The notes beneath the pieces were generated by a model, which searched no databases, was not told where the DNA came from, and was given only the letters and a program-made list of their open reading frames with translations. The translations under genes were made by a program, and so were the position numbers. From the NCBI RefSeq assembly GCF_041725775.1, contig NZ_JBEUEL010000002.1:132960-196959 (forward strand): 64,000 nucleotides of DNA, given 5' to 3'. This document shows positions 52,212-61,007 of the stretch, one piece after another; the stretch's first letter is position 1, and each line of letters begins with the position of its first letter. This DNA is from Pueribacillus sp041725775. Lineage in GTDB: Bacteria > Bacillota > Bacilli > Bacillales > UBA6769.

Positions 52212-53015
52212 TTATTGTTCATAACGATGGCCACGGTGGTTCGTTGGTCCAACCCCGCTTCCAATCGCTAAGCTATATCGGATCGCGCAAGTGATGTAAT
52301 GCTTTGCTTTATTTACCGCTTTGTGCAAGCCATTCCCTTTTGCAAGCTCAGCTGCAATCGCAGCGGAATACGTACATCCTGTTCCATGTGTATGTTTCGT
52401 ATCGATGCGATCAGATGAGACAGAATAATACGTGAATCCATCGTAAAGTAAATCAATAGCTTTTTGCTCACTGCTTAAGTGTCCGCCTTTTATTAAAACA
52501 TGCTTCACTCCAAGTTCATGAATACGTTTTGCCGCCTTTTTCATATCGGAAATATTTTCGATGCTTTCAACCTTTGTTAACCTCGCAGCTTCAGGCAGGT
52601 TTGGTGTAATGACAGTTGCTTTCGGGAGAAGTTTTTCACAAAGGGCTTCAATAGCATCATCTTGAAGAAGCTGATCTCCACCTTTAGCAACCATCACCGG
52701 ATCAACCACTAAATTTTCTAACTGATGTTCTTCTATCTGATCTGCGACGGCTTCAATAATATCTTTTGAAAAAAGCATCCCCGTCTTCACAGCATCCGGT
52801 TTTAAGTCTACTGCCACCGCTTCGATTTGTTTCACAACGGATTCTACAATCTGTGGATACACGCCATGAACACCGAGTGTATTTTGAGCCGTAACTGCAG
52901 TAATTGCACTCATACCATATACGTCTAATTCTTGAAAAGTTTTTAAATCAGCTTGAATACCAGCCCCCCCGCCACTATCCGAACCTGCAATCGTCAATGC
53001 TTTAAAAACAGGCAT
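52212..53015 (-). CDS. thiD: Hydroxymethylpyrimidine/phosphomethylpyrimidine kinase
   Basis: A 267-residue ribokinase-family enzyme that phosphorylates HMP and HMP-P for thiamine synthesis. GSDSGGGAGIQADLKTF (~10-26), the anion-hole DTKHTHGTGCTYSAAI (~205-220) with catalytic Asp/Cys region, and VDPVMVAKGG (~105). AGGAGG precedes the ATG. It follows thiG after 145 bp without a clear terminator, so it may share the TPP-controlled transcript or have its own promoter. Confidence 0.93.
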   Translation of the reverse strand: MPVFKALTIAGSDSGGGAGIQADLKTFQELDVYGMSAITAVTAQNTLGVHGVYPQIVESVVKQIEAVAVDLKPDAVKTGMLFSKDIIEAVADQIEEHQLENLVVDPVMVAKGGDQLLQDDAIEALCEKLLPKATVITPNLPEAARLTKVESIENISDMKKAAKRIHELGVKHVLIKGGHLSSEQKAIDLLYDGFTYYSVSSDRIDTKHTHGTGCTYSAAIAAELAKGNGLHKAVNKAKHYITCAIRYSLAIGSGVGPTNHRGHRYEQ

Positions 53016-53160
53016 TTTTAATTCCTCCTTCCAATTTTAAACAAACGATTTGCATTATTATATACTTCAATTCACATTTGTACAAATCTTCTCACGTCAC
53101 AACATTGAAAATTTTGTTTTTGAGCGAATAACGAGCATTGCTTGCGTGACAGGTCTCCTT

Positions 53161-53937
53161 TTACTTTGATACATATCCCGTTGTAACGCTTGATGCTTTG
53201 GCATATCGGCTTTTTTCAATTCTGCCAGCGTGATATGAGTATCGACCCGCTTCAACCGCTAACTTCATCGCCTTTGCCATCTTAACAGGATCTTTTGCTT
53301 CAGCAACAGCTGTATTTAATAAAATGCCGTCAACGCCAAGTTCCATCGCCTCGACAACATCTTTCGCAGATCCAATTCCCGCATCAACAATGATAGGAAC
53401 TTTCGATTCTTCAACAATGAGTGATAAATTGTACGGATTTAACAATCCTAATCCTGTCCCGATTGGTGAAGCTCCAGGCATGACAGCAGACGCACCAACT
53501 TCTTCAAGATGCTTACACAAAATCGGATCATCCGAAGTGTACGGCAGAGCAACAAACCCTTCTTTGACTAACTGTTCCGTCGCTTTTAACGTTTCGACTG
53601 GATCAGGAAGAAGCGTCTTTTCATTCGCACAAATTTCTACCTTAATCCAATTGCTTAACCCCGATGCCCTCACAAGTCTAGCAATACGTACTGCTTCATC
53701 AGCCGTTTTTGCGCCAGATGTGTTTGGTAGGAAGTAGAAATTATCTAAATCCAAATGCTGCAAAATTGCATCTTCACTCGGCTCATTTAAATTTACTCTT
53801 CGAATTGCAAACGTTAACACTTCGGTTCCAGAGGCAGCAATCGCATCATTTTGAACATTAGAGTTAGCAAACCGCCCTGTTCCTAAAAATAATCTTGATT
53901 GAAGTTCGACTCCGTCAATTTTTAATGGTGTATCCAT
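53161..53937 (-). CDS. thiG: Thiazole synthase
   Basis: A 258-residue TIM-barrel enzyme that builds the thiazole phosphate ring from DXP, dehydroglycine and ThiS-thiocarboxylate. The Schiff-base lysine region WIKVEICANEKTLLPD (~95), GASPIGTGLGL and PIIVDAGIGSAKD are present. AGGAGGGGGG precedes the ATG. It lies 4 bp after thiS. Confidence 0.95.
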   Translation of the reverse strand: MDTPLKIDGVELQSRLFLGTGRFANSNVQNDAIAASGTEVLTFAIRRVNLNEPSEDAILQHLDLDNFYFLPNTSGAKTADEAVRIARLVRASGLSNWIKVEICANEKTLLPDPVETLKATEQLVKEGFVALPYTSDDPILCKHLEEVGASAVMPGASPIGTGLGLLNPYNLSLIVEESKVPIIVDAGIGSAKDVVEAMELGVDGILLNTAVAEAKDPVKMAKAMKLAVEAGRYSYHAGRIEKSRYAKASSVTTGYVSK

Positions 53938-53941
53938 ATTT

Positions 53942-54142
53942 TTACCCCCCTCCTACGAAATGTACAAGTTCGATTGACATTCCTTCTTGTAACCGGGTAT
54001 GCTGCCATTCATTTCGATCGATAACCTCTCCATCAATTTCAACGACAACCAACTTATTCTCAAGTTTAAAATGCGACACGAGATCGGTTACGTTTTTTAA
54101 TTCGGAAAACTGTTGTTCTTCTCCATTTACCTTTAACTTCAT
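53942..54142 (-). CDS. thiS: Sulfur carrier protein ThiS
   Basis: A 66-residue ubiquitin-fold protein ending in VHFVGGG, the C-terminal Gly-Gly that is adenylated and turned into a thiocarboxylate. It overlaps thiE by 4 bp. Its adenylase is probably the ThiF-like gene at 58.8-59.8 kb. No thiO or thiH for the dehydroglycine step is seen in the window. Confidence 0.92.
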   Translation of the reverse strand: MKLKVNGEEQQFSELKNVTDLVSHFKLENKLVVVEIDGEVIDRNEWQHTRLQEGMSIELVHFVGGG

Positions 54143-54768
54143 CGATTCTCCCTCGCCTTGATTTTTTTAATAAACGCTTCACACGTTTTTTTCACATCTG
54201 AACTACCGACAACTTCACTCACAACACAGACATTTCGTCCCCCTGCGTCGAGAACTTCATCTACGTTATGAAGCTTAATTCCTCCAATTGGAACAAAAGG
54301 AATGCTAATTTCTTCGACAACTTCGCGTAAGTAAGTGAGTGTAACTGGGTCAACGACATCTTCTTTCGTTTTTGTTGGGAAAATCGGACCGACCCCGATA
54401 TAATCTGCTCCACCTTTTTCTGCAGAACGGGCTTGATCAATTGAATGGGTAGAAATGCCGATAATTTTATTTCCAATAATTCGGCGAGCTTCTTGTAAAG
54501 GCAAATCGTCTTGTCCTAAATGGACTCCATCAGCATCTACGGCGATCGCAATATCAATATGATCATTGACGATAAACGGAACGTTATATTGTTTCGTTAA
54601 CTCCCGCAACGCTCTTGCCTTTTCTAAAATTTGCCTTTTTGAACTTTTTTTATCGCGTAATTGAATAAAATCAGCCCCACCTTCAAGTGATTCTTTCATA
54701 ACATCAATCATAGAGCGGTTCGGATGAAATTCTTCACCTGTAATGACATATAGTCGAAAATCTAGCAA
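54139..54768 (-). CDS. thiE: Thiamine phosphate synthase
   Basis: A 209-residue TIM-barrel enzyme joining thiazole phosphate and HMP-PP. ADFIQLRDKK (~37), NDHIDIAIAVDADGVHLGQDDLP (active site, ~69-90) and GISTHS, PIFPTKTK are typical. I chose TTG at 54768, after AAAGGGGTGAG; the in-frame ATG seven codons upstream has no ribosome site. First gene after the TPP riboswitch. Confidence 0.93.
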   Translation of the reverse strand: MLDFRLYVITGEEFHPNRSMIDVMKESLEGGADFIQLRDKKSSKRQILEKARALRELTKQYNVPFIVNDHIDIAIAVDADGVHLGQDDLPLQEARRIIGNKIIGISTHSIDQARSAEKGGADYIGVGPIFPTKTKEDVVDPVTLTYLREVVEEISIPFVPIGGIKLHNVDEVLDAGGRNVCVVSEVVGSSDVKKTCEAFIKKIKARENR

Positions 54769-54890
54769 ATGCTCACCCCTTTCAAGCATTGAACAGTTGT
54801 AAAGAAAACTCGCCAAACGGCGAGATTTTTTGCTATGGCAGATAGAATTAAAATATTCATCAATTAAAAAGAACTCTCTTCCCTATAAAA

Positions 54891-54927
54891 ATAAAAAACC
54901 ATAATCAAACGAGACTAGATTATGGTA
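54891..54927 (-). terminator. Riboswitch-controlled terminator of the thi cluster
   Basis: On the minus strand ACCATAATC pairs with GATTATGGT and six T follow. The 5' arm can instead pair with GATTATG at the 3' edge of the TPP aptamer, which gives an alternative stem. Confidence 0.85.
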
Positions 54928-54938
54928 TCACACATAAT

Positions 54939-55025
54939 CGACTTCCCTCCGCTGGCATAATCCAGATCAGGTAATGAGGGTAAAAGGAAAACACTCCTTT
55001 TTCTCAGCTTCACGCACCCCTAGCC
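54939..55025 (-). ncRNA. TPP riboswitch (Thi box)
   Basis: The minus strand contains the conserved aptamer blocks GGGGTGC, CTGAGA, ACCCTCATTACCTGATCTGG and AATGCCAGCGGAGGGAAG in correct order. It lies about 170 bp upstream of thiE with an intrinsic terminator between, so TPP binding is expected to end transcription of thiE-S-G. Confidence 0.97.
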
Positions 55026-55092
55026 TTTCTCTTTATTAAATTTGTAACTGACTTATGTTTATTATTGCAAAAAATGATTTAAAACACAACGT

Positions 55093-56283
55093 CTACATGT
55101 ACAAACTAGCTAATAATATGCCTGAATTTTTATTATAAATTTCACCAAATTGTGACATTGGTAAAGGATTCGCCCCTTTACCTACTTCGATCGTAAAACC
55201 AGGGCGTCGAAAATCTTGAATAAACCAATCTTTATAGCCTGCGTAGCTATCAACATAACGTATGGGGGCATATCCACTCACTCTCGAGAACTCATTCACG
55301 ATAACTTCTGATTCTGGCGGCTCCAACCCTTCAAACCCCCAATAAATTTCTTCCCCTTGAGAGTGAAAAGCTAATACACGACTGAAATTCGAATTTCTTG
55401 TTAAAGTTGCCATTGCGATTGCTTCCGGCTCAGTTAAAGGATTGTCTCCAGGATAATCACGCGGTGCTGGTTGCCGTGGTTTTCTTTCTTTTTCAATTTC
55501 CCATCTTGCCGGAAACTGATTATTTAAATCTACGCCACGTATGTTAGCCTTCCATGTAGAAAAGTTACTGCTTCCCTCATTTAGTTCTAAAACGGTCGAG
55601 CGATACGGTTCCTCTTGTGGTGCACCGTTTAAAACGAGATTCACACCATCGGGATTCACCATTGGAACAAGCGACATTTGAGTATTTGTATATAAGGAAA
55701 ACATATTTATACCGCGAAGATTTGATTGATTTGTAAGCGCAAGTAAATAATCATTAAGAAAAAGCATAATTAAAGGAGTCGTGAGCCATTCATTTGCATG
55801 AAAGGATCCATTTACATGAACTTTCTTCATTCCACTTCCTATAATCACTTGGGGAATCGGCTTGTTCATTACAGATTCACCAATTGAATTTCGTTGTAAA
55901 AACGGATATACCGTTATTAGTTTTCTAAGATCGCTCATCATCTTCTCGTAATCATATGATTGTAAGTCTAAAACAAGCCTCCACGTTACTCGAATTGGTA
56001 TTTTGATCGACGTTCCGATTTTTAAATTTGTTGGATGAAATTCACGATTAAGAAAGAGTAGCTGCTGAAGCGAAACATTTCGTTGGTAAGCAATTGATGA
56101 AAACGTATCCCCGCTTTGAATCGTATAAGTTTCCTGAATATAACCTGGAATCTTCACTGTACTTCCAATTTGTAGATTCTCCGCGTTTAACTGGCGGTTT
56201 GAGTCAATGATTAATACTAATGGAACTTCAAACAATTGACTATAATGCCATAATGTATCACCTTTTTGAACGATAATTTTCAA
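55093..56283 (-). CDS. yqgT: LysM-M14 gamma-D-glutamyl-L-diamino acid peptidase (YqgT-like)
   Basis: A 396-residue protein with two LysM peptidoglycan-binding domains (~2-45 and ~50-95; VQKGDTLWHYSQLF, IQSGDTFSSIAYQR) and an M14 zinc carboxypeptidase domain (~110-396). Zinc ligands are in NGSFHANEW (H-x2-E, ~170) and LAFHSQGEEIYW; the catalytic Glu is in TIEVGKG. It cleaves peptidoglycan peptides. No signal peptide, like B. subtilis YqgT. TTG at 56283 follows AGGGGATG; an upstream in-frame GTG is less well placed. Confidence 0.9.
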   Translation of the reverse strand: MKIIVQKGDTLWHYSQLFEVPLVLIIDSNRQLNAENLQIGSTVKIPGYIQETYTIQSGDTFSSIAYQRNVSLQQLLFLNREFHPTNLKIGTSIKIPIRVTWRLVLDLQSYDYEKMMSDLRKLITVYPFLQRNSIGESVMNKPIPQVIIGSGMKKVHVNGSFHANEWLTTPLIMLFLNDYLLALTNQSNLRGINMFSLYTNTQMSLVPMVNPDGVNLVLNGAPQEEPYRSTVLELNEGSSNFSTWKANIRGVDLNNQFPARWEIEKERKPRQPAPRDYPGDNPLTEPEAIAMATLTRNSNFSRVLAFHSQGEEIYWGFEGLEPPESEVIVNEFSRVSGYAPIRYVDSYAGYKDWFIQDFRRPGFTIEVGKGANPLPMSQFGEIYNKNSGILLASLYM

Positions 56284-56364
56284 TCGACATCCCCTCACTT
56301 TCTTTACTACACTATGATTTTAAAAAATGATATATCACAATGTGTATAGAAGAGGATTTTTAGT

Positions 56365-56393
56365 AAAAAAAAAGAACCCTATGAAAAGGGTTC
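56365..56393 (-). terminator. Terminator of the LTA synthase gene
   Basis: GAACCCT (56374-56380) pairs with AGGGTTC (56387-56393); a T-run of nine follows on the minus strand. Confidence 0.9.
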
Positions 56394-56395
56394 AC

Positions 56396-58267
56396 TTATT
56401 TTTGACTATTCTTTAAGAGCAATTGCTCTTCTTTATTGAAAAAGCGAAGTAAATCCCCATAAATAATACGATCAGATAAATCTAAGTGGGTTTCTGATTT
56501 TTCTTTATAAGGTTCACAATGCTCCATTTCTGTTTCTAAACCAGTCGCTTTATCATAGCAAATATTTTTCGTATATACGTAGTCTTTAGTAATAAAACTA
56601 CCATCTCGGAAAACAGCAAAATCAGATCGTTCTTCAGAGAATAAGTCATTACCAAAGTAAATTTGATCCCGCGCATCAATACCAAGCAAATTCAAAATCG
56701 TTGGTTTCATGTCAATTTGACCGCCCACGGTGTCAATCACTTTACCTTCATGTCCCGGTATATGAATAATAAAAGGTACTTTTTGTAATTGCGCACTTTC
56801 AAACGGCGTCACTTCTTTTTCCAAAAATTGACTCATTGCTTTATTATGGTTTTCAGATATTCCATAATGGTCACCGTACAAAATAAAAATCGAATCTTCA
56901 TACAAACCTTCTTCTTTAATTCGTTCAAAGAAGTTTTTAACCGCTTCATCCATATAGCGAACGGTAGTGAAGTAACGATTTAATGTCCCACTATTTGAAT
57001 CCCATGGCGGAATCAATTGGTCTTCTTCGTCTAATGTAAACGGAAAATGGTTCGTTAACGTAATATACTTTGTATAAAAAGGTTGCGGTAAATTTTTTAC
57101 ATATTTAATGGATTGCTGGAAAAAATCATCGTCCTTTAATCCCCAACCAATTGAGTTTTCTTCTGTCACATTAAAACTATTAACATCGTAAAAGCGATCA
57201 TAGCCTAACGTATCATACATTACGTCACGGTTCCAAAAACTTTTATTATTCGCATGGAAAACCGATGTGTAGTATCCTTCTTCTTTAAGCTTTTTCGGCA
57301 TACCATCATATTCATTTTGCGAATGTGTAAAGAATACGGCACCGCTAGGCAATGGGTACAATGAATTTTCTAATAAAAATTCGGAATCTGATGTTTTCCC
57401 TTGACCTGTTTGGTGATAGAAGTTTGGAAAATAATAACTTTCTGTTATGAGTTCATTTAGAAAAGGTGTAATAACCTCTCCATCAACTGTGTTATTGATG
57501 ACAAAATCTTGAGTTGATTCTAAAACAATAACGAATACATTTTTATCTTTCGCAATTCCCGTAAAGTTCTCATTCGGTTTTACCCGATTTGCTTTTACAT
57601 AGTTTTCAATATCAACAATCTCACTACTATCAGCTAATGCCCGCTGTGCTTGTGCTCTTGATTGCATAAAAATATCGTAAATATGGTAATTGTATACCCC
57701 AATATTTTTTATTAACATTTCTCTATCAAACGTTCTCGTCAACAATTGAGGTCGCTCTGTTTCAGCTAGACCGAGATTAACAGCAAACAACGCAAGCGCA
57801 GCTGCAAATACAGAAGCAACTTGCTTTTTAGTAACATGACCTGGTTTAGCTGAGATAAACTTCATTAAAACGACCAAAATAATGACGTCAATGAAAAACA
57901 CGATGTCAGTTACATTAATGAGTTCAAAAATGCTACTTCCTAAATCCCCCATGTTGCTCGTTTGAAAAAGGACTGGAATTGTAATAAAGTCATTAAAAAA
58001 ACGGTAAAATACGATATTGGCATAGAGAATAATTGAACCTATGAAACTAATGAATAGGATCATTCGATTTCTTGCTTTACCTGAGAAAAAGAGAGTAAAC
58101 CCAAAAAATAAAAGTACAGTACTGATCGGACTAATTAATAAAATAAATTGTTGCATTTTATTTTCAAGTGGAATATTAAAATAAAATTTACTTACAAAAT
58201 ACGTTTTTATCCATAATAAAACCGTTGCGGTGAGAAACATTGAATAGTTTGCTAATGTTTTCTTCAT
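56396..58267 (-). CDS. yqgS: Lipoteichoic acid synthase family protein (YqgS-like)
   Basis: A 623-residue LtaS-type enzyme with five N-terminal membrane helices (~1-165) and an extracellular sulfatase-fold domain (~215-600). The catalytic Thr lies in GQGKTSDSE (~297), with metal ligands in VLESTQD and YGDHYG (~470). It polymerises glycerophosphate onto the glycolipid anchor, or acts as primase. Position beside yqgT and yqgQ points to YqgS rather than the main LtaS. glcK, which separates yqgQ and yqgS in B. subtilis, is missing. Confidence 0.92.
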   Translation of the reverse strand: MKKTLANYSMFLTATVLLWIKTYFVSKFYFNIPLENKMQQFILLISPISTVLLFFGFTLFFSGKARNRMILFISFIGSIILYANIVFYRFFNDFITIPVLFQTSNMGDLGSSIFELINVTDIVFFIDVIILVVLMKFISAKPGHVTKKQVASVFAAALALFAVNLGLAETERPQLLTRTFDREMLIKNIGVYNYHIYDIFMQSRAQAQRALADSSEIVDIENYVKANRVKPNENFTGIAKDKNVFVIVLESTQDFVINNTVDGEVITPFLNELITESYYFPNFYHQTGQGKTSDSEFLLENSLYPLPSGAVFFTHSQNEYDGMPKKLKEEGYYTSVFHANNKSFWNRDVMYDTLGYDRFYDVNSFNVTEENSIGWGLKDDDFFQQSIKYVKNLPQPFYTKYITLTNHFPFTLDEEDQLIPPWDSNSGTLNRYFTTVRYMDEAVKNFFERIKEEGLYEDSIFILYGDHYGISENHNKAMSQFLEKEVTPFESAQLQKVPFIIHIPGHEGKVIDTVGGQIDMKPTILNLLGIDARDQIYFGNDLFSEERSDFAVFRDGSFITKDYVYTKNICYDKATGLETEMEHCEPYKEKSETHLDLSDRIIYGDLLRFFNKEEQLLLKNSQK

Positions 58268-58487
58268 CGTAACTTAGCACTCCTTATTCATTTTCAAACT
58301 AATTTCAGCTTTTTCTTCGTCATAAACTTTATCATAATCGTATTTACTCTTTTTGACAATCGAATTTATTGTCATTATTACAATGAATACCAGTTGAAAA
58401 AATCTCGCTTGCTTGACAAGCACTACGTATACGGACGAAACAAGCTTCTATTTTGTTTCATAAATTACGAAAGTTAGTTATAAAGAC

Positions 58488-58691
58488 TCAGTTTAATTTT
58501 TCTGTTTCTTCCTTTATTTCTTTTCGTAAAGTTAGAATCGCTAACGTAAACTGTTGATCGTCAATTAAATTCAGTTGATGTAATTCGCGAATCTCAATTT
58601 CCAGTAACTCTAAATCAGCGATCCGATTTCCAGTATAAATGAAGATTCCAAATCGTTTTAATAATTGTCGAATATCGTATATTGTTTCCAT
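58488..58691 (-). CDS. yqgQ: YqgQ family small protein (DUF910)
   Basis: A 67-residue helical protein, METIYDIRQLLKRFGIFIYTGNR, matching YqgQ, thought to bind nucleic acid from its structure; function unknown. In B. subtilis it sits between gluP and glcK. Here both neighbours are absent and the ThiF-like gene is upstream. Confidence 0.9.
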   Translation of the reverse strand: METIYDIRQLLKRFGIFIYTGNRIADLELLEIEIRELHQLNLIDDQQFTLAILTLRKEIKEETEKLN

Positions 58692-58756
58692 CGTTCATCC
58701 TTTTACCAAACACTTAGTATACGTCAAATTCATTTGCATGTATAGTAATTTGCTTA

Positions 58757-59770
58757 TTACAAACCGATATACCTAGCATAAAGCGTCTTAGCTCGGACAA
58801 CGTCGTTTGTTCCTTGGACTAGAGCGCGTCCGTCAGGAAAAAGCACAAGTCTCTCGCCTTCAGGAAGAGTGACTTGAAGTAAAAATGGCGTTTTCTTTAC
58901 TTTCCCTATTCGTTCCAATCGACTCGCCCAATCTTCAAGTGATACATTTTGTTTACCTTTAATTTGGATCGAATCACGCCCACATAACGTCGTTACAACG
59001 TCATCATGATTTCCTTTTAGCGCTGGATATTCACCCTTTTGACAAGTCGGACAATTTCTCTTTGCATGATTAACTTTTAATTCAAACGTACGATTTTGCC
59101 ATAGGTCAATCGTAATTAACGTATTTCTAAGCTGGGGGGCTCCAATTAAATATTTCAATGCCTCTGTCGCTTCATACGAAGCGATCATGTCGACAATAGG
59201 TGAGATGACCCCAACTGTATCACACGTTTCACTACTAGCCTCGTGCTCAATGAAACAACGCAAGCACGCTGTTTTGTTCGGAATAAACAATGCGCTCATT
59301 CCTCGAGAGCCGACAACACCACCGTAAATAAAAGGAATTTCTTTTTTAAAAGCAGCATCATTCAGTAAAAACCGAGTCGCAAAATTATCAGTTCCGTCGA
59401 TAACGAGGTCGATCCCATCTAACAATCTATTAATATTCTCTACAGTCACATCTATGACTAAACCTTCAATTTCAATGTCACGATTTATTTTTTTTAATTT
59501 TCTTTCCGCAGCAATCGCTTTCGGTAAAATTTTCCTTACATCATCTTCATCAAACAGCATTTGCCGTTGCAAATTAGAAAGTTCAACGAAATCGCGATCG
59601 GCAAATTTTACAACGCCAACGCCTGCCCGTACTAAGTGATTTGCGACGGCCGTTCCGAGCGCACCCATACCGACGATCAGTACCTTACTTTTTTGTAAGC
59701 GTGCTTGTCCGTCTTGCCCAATCGGGGCAAACAACATTTGACGTGAATACCGTTCGAACATTTTATCCAT
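58757..59770 (-). CDS. thiF: ThiF/MoeB-family adenylyltransferase
   Basis: A 337-residue E1-like enzyme that adenylates the C-terminus of a sulfur carrier. Nucleotide site VGMGALGTAVANHLVRAGVG (~31-50), DRDFVELSNLQRQ, DGTDNFATRF (~127) and zinc pairs CLRCF and CPTC. The C-terminal ~75 residues have no rhodanese domain. Length agrees with B. subtilis ThiF (about 336), and ThiS is encoded 5 kb away; MoeB is the alternative. Its ATG overlaps the yqgN stop by 8 bp, replacing the rhomboid gene gluP found here in B. subtilis. Confidence 0.85.
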   Translation of the reverse strand: MDKMFERYSRQMLFAPIGQDGQARLQKSKVLIVGMGALGTAVANHLVRAGVGVVKFADRDFVELSNLQRQMLFDEDDVRKILPKAIAAERKLKKINRDIEIEGLVIDVTVENINRLLDGIDLVIDGTDNFATRFLLNDAAFKKEIPFIYGGVVGSRGMSALFIPNKTACLRCFIEHEASSETCDTVGVISPIVDMIASYEATEALKYLIGAPQLRNTLITIDLWQNRTFELKVNHAKRNCPTCQKGEYPALKGNHDDVVTTLCGRDSIQIKGKQNVSLEDWASRLERIGKVKKTPFLLQVTLPEGERLVLFPDGRALVQGTNDVVRAKTLYARYIGL

Positions 59771-60350
59771 TTGTACCTTTCTCCCTTTTCATAACTTCGA
59801 TGACATTGCTTTCAGTAATAATACGATTCACTGGTATATCAAACGGATGTCGAGGTATACGATCTACGAGTTGACACTCGAAAGCTAAACTAATCGTTTC
59901 ATGACGAAATTGCTGTAAATACCGATCGTAATAACCGCCTCCATATCCAATGCGAAACCCGTCTTTGGCGAAAACAAGACCGGGAACGAACAATAAGTCA
60001 ATTTCATCATGATGCAACTGAAAGGTTTGCTGGGGGTCAGGCTCCATTATTCCAGTATATCCTTCTTCAGTTTGTGAAAAAGAATGGATCTCGTAAAAAA
60101 CGAGTTCGTGAGAATGAGGAATGCTTTTCGGGATCGCAACACGCTTGCCCATTTCCCATGCACGTTCAATAATAGGGCGCGTCTCGACTTCCCGATTAAT
60201 TGAAATCGTTATTCCAATCGTATTTGCTTCATGCCAAGCCCTTTCATTAAAAAGTTTATCATAAATGACTTTACAATTTTGTATAAATATGTCGAATGTA
60301 ATGTTTTGAAGCTTTTCTTTCATGACTATACGCCATTCTTCCTTCGTCAT
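59763..60350 (-). CDS. yqgN: 5-formyltetrahydrofolate cyclo-ligase
   Basis: A 195-residue enzyme converting 5-formyl-THF to 5,10-methenyl-THF with ATP. The C-terminal GYGGGYYDRYL motif (~137) and the FVPGLVFAKDGFRIG loop are diagnostic. AAAGGAG precedes the ATG. It follows rpmG on the same strand after a terminator, as in B. subtilis. Confidence 0.93.
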   Translation of the reverse strand: MTKEEWRIVMKEKLQNITFDIFIQNCKVIYDKLFNERAWHEANTIGITISINREVETRPIIERAWEMGKRVAIPKSIPHSHELVFYEIHSFSQTEEGYTGIMEPDPQQTFQLHHDEIDLLFVPGLVFAKDGFRIGYGGGYYDRYLQQFRHETISLAFECQLVDRIPRHPFDIPVNRIITESNVIEVMKREKGTNG

Positions 60351-60372
60351 GAAACCACTCCTTTAAAAAGTC

Positions 60373-60403
60373 GAAAAAAGCAGTAGGTGTTTTTACCTAC
60401 TGC
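60373..60403 (-). terminator. Terminator after rpmG
   Basis: GCAGTAGGT (60380-60388) pairs perfectly with ACCTACTGC (60395-60403); TTTTTT follows on the minus strand. It begins right after the rpmG stop. Confidence 0.93.
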
Positions 60404-60553
60404 TTACTTCGTTTCACGGTGTAACGTATGTTTTTTTAACCGTGGGCTATATTTCATAAGTTCAAGCCTTTCCGGATTTGTTTGCTTATTTTTCGTTGTA
60501 ATATAATTACGATCCCCTGATTCTGTGCATTCAAGCGTTACTTGTACGCGCAT
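60404..60553 (-). CDS. rpmG: Ribosomal protein L33
   Basis: A 49-residue basic protein: MRVQVTLECTESGDRNY, then ITTKNKQTNPERLELMKYSP, ending HTLHRETK. It is full length for L33. The C-x2-C pairs of the zinc-binding form are missing: one Cys remains (ECTES) and the C-terminal pair is absent, so it is a zinc-free (C-minus) type. AGGTTAT is the upstream site. Next to yqgN, as rpmGA in B. subtilis. Confidence 0.92.
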   Translation of the reverse strand: MRVQVTLECTESGDRNYITTKNKQTNPERLELMKYSPRLKKHTLHRETK

Positions 60554-60782
60554 CTATATAACCTCCATTCTCATTACATATAAACTCAATAACGATTTAT
60601 TCAGTACTAAATTATTATAACAAATTGACTTTATCTATTCAAGAATCGATTTTCTCTTCCTTTTTTTTATATTGTCGTTTAAACTAATGTATAATGTCGA
60701 TTCGATCTAATTCGATACGCTTCTAATCATATGTACAATCAATTACATACGATGACAATTTTTTTAGAGTGGGGGATTTGCA

Positions 60783-61004
60783 TTGGAACTAACAATTATT
60801 TTGCTTTTAATCGCTTCGGTTCTTATTTTGATTTATTCTTTCTTGAAAAAAGATCCAGTAAAAGATGTGGAAAAGCAACTTGAAAACTTTTCGATTAGCT
60901 TAATGCAAGAAATTTTAAAGCTAAAAAATAAAGTGACTGTAATGGAAGAAGAACTCATGTTACCAGACAGCCAATCAAACAAGATGGAAAGTAAGAAAGG
61001 ATAA
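60783..61004 (+). CDS. Small membrane protein with coiled coil
   Basis: A 73-residue protein with one N-terminal helix (LTIILLLIASVLILIYSFL) and a charged coiled-coil tail (VEKQLENFSISLMQEILKLKNKVTVMEEEL). TTG start at 60783 after GTGGGGGA. It is 3 bp upstream of the next gene, so the two form an operon. I do not recognise the family with certainty. Confidence 0.7.
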   Translation: MELTIILLLIASVLILIYSFLKKDPVKDVEKQLENFSISLMQEILKLKNKVTVMEEELMLPDSQSNKMESKKG

Positions 61005-61007
61005 AAA

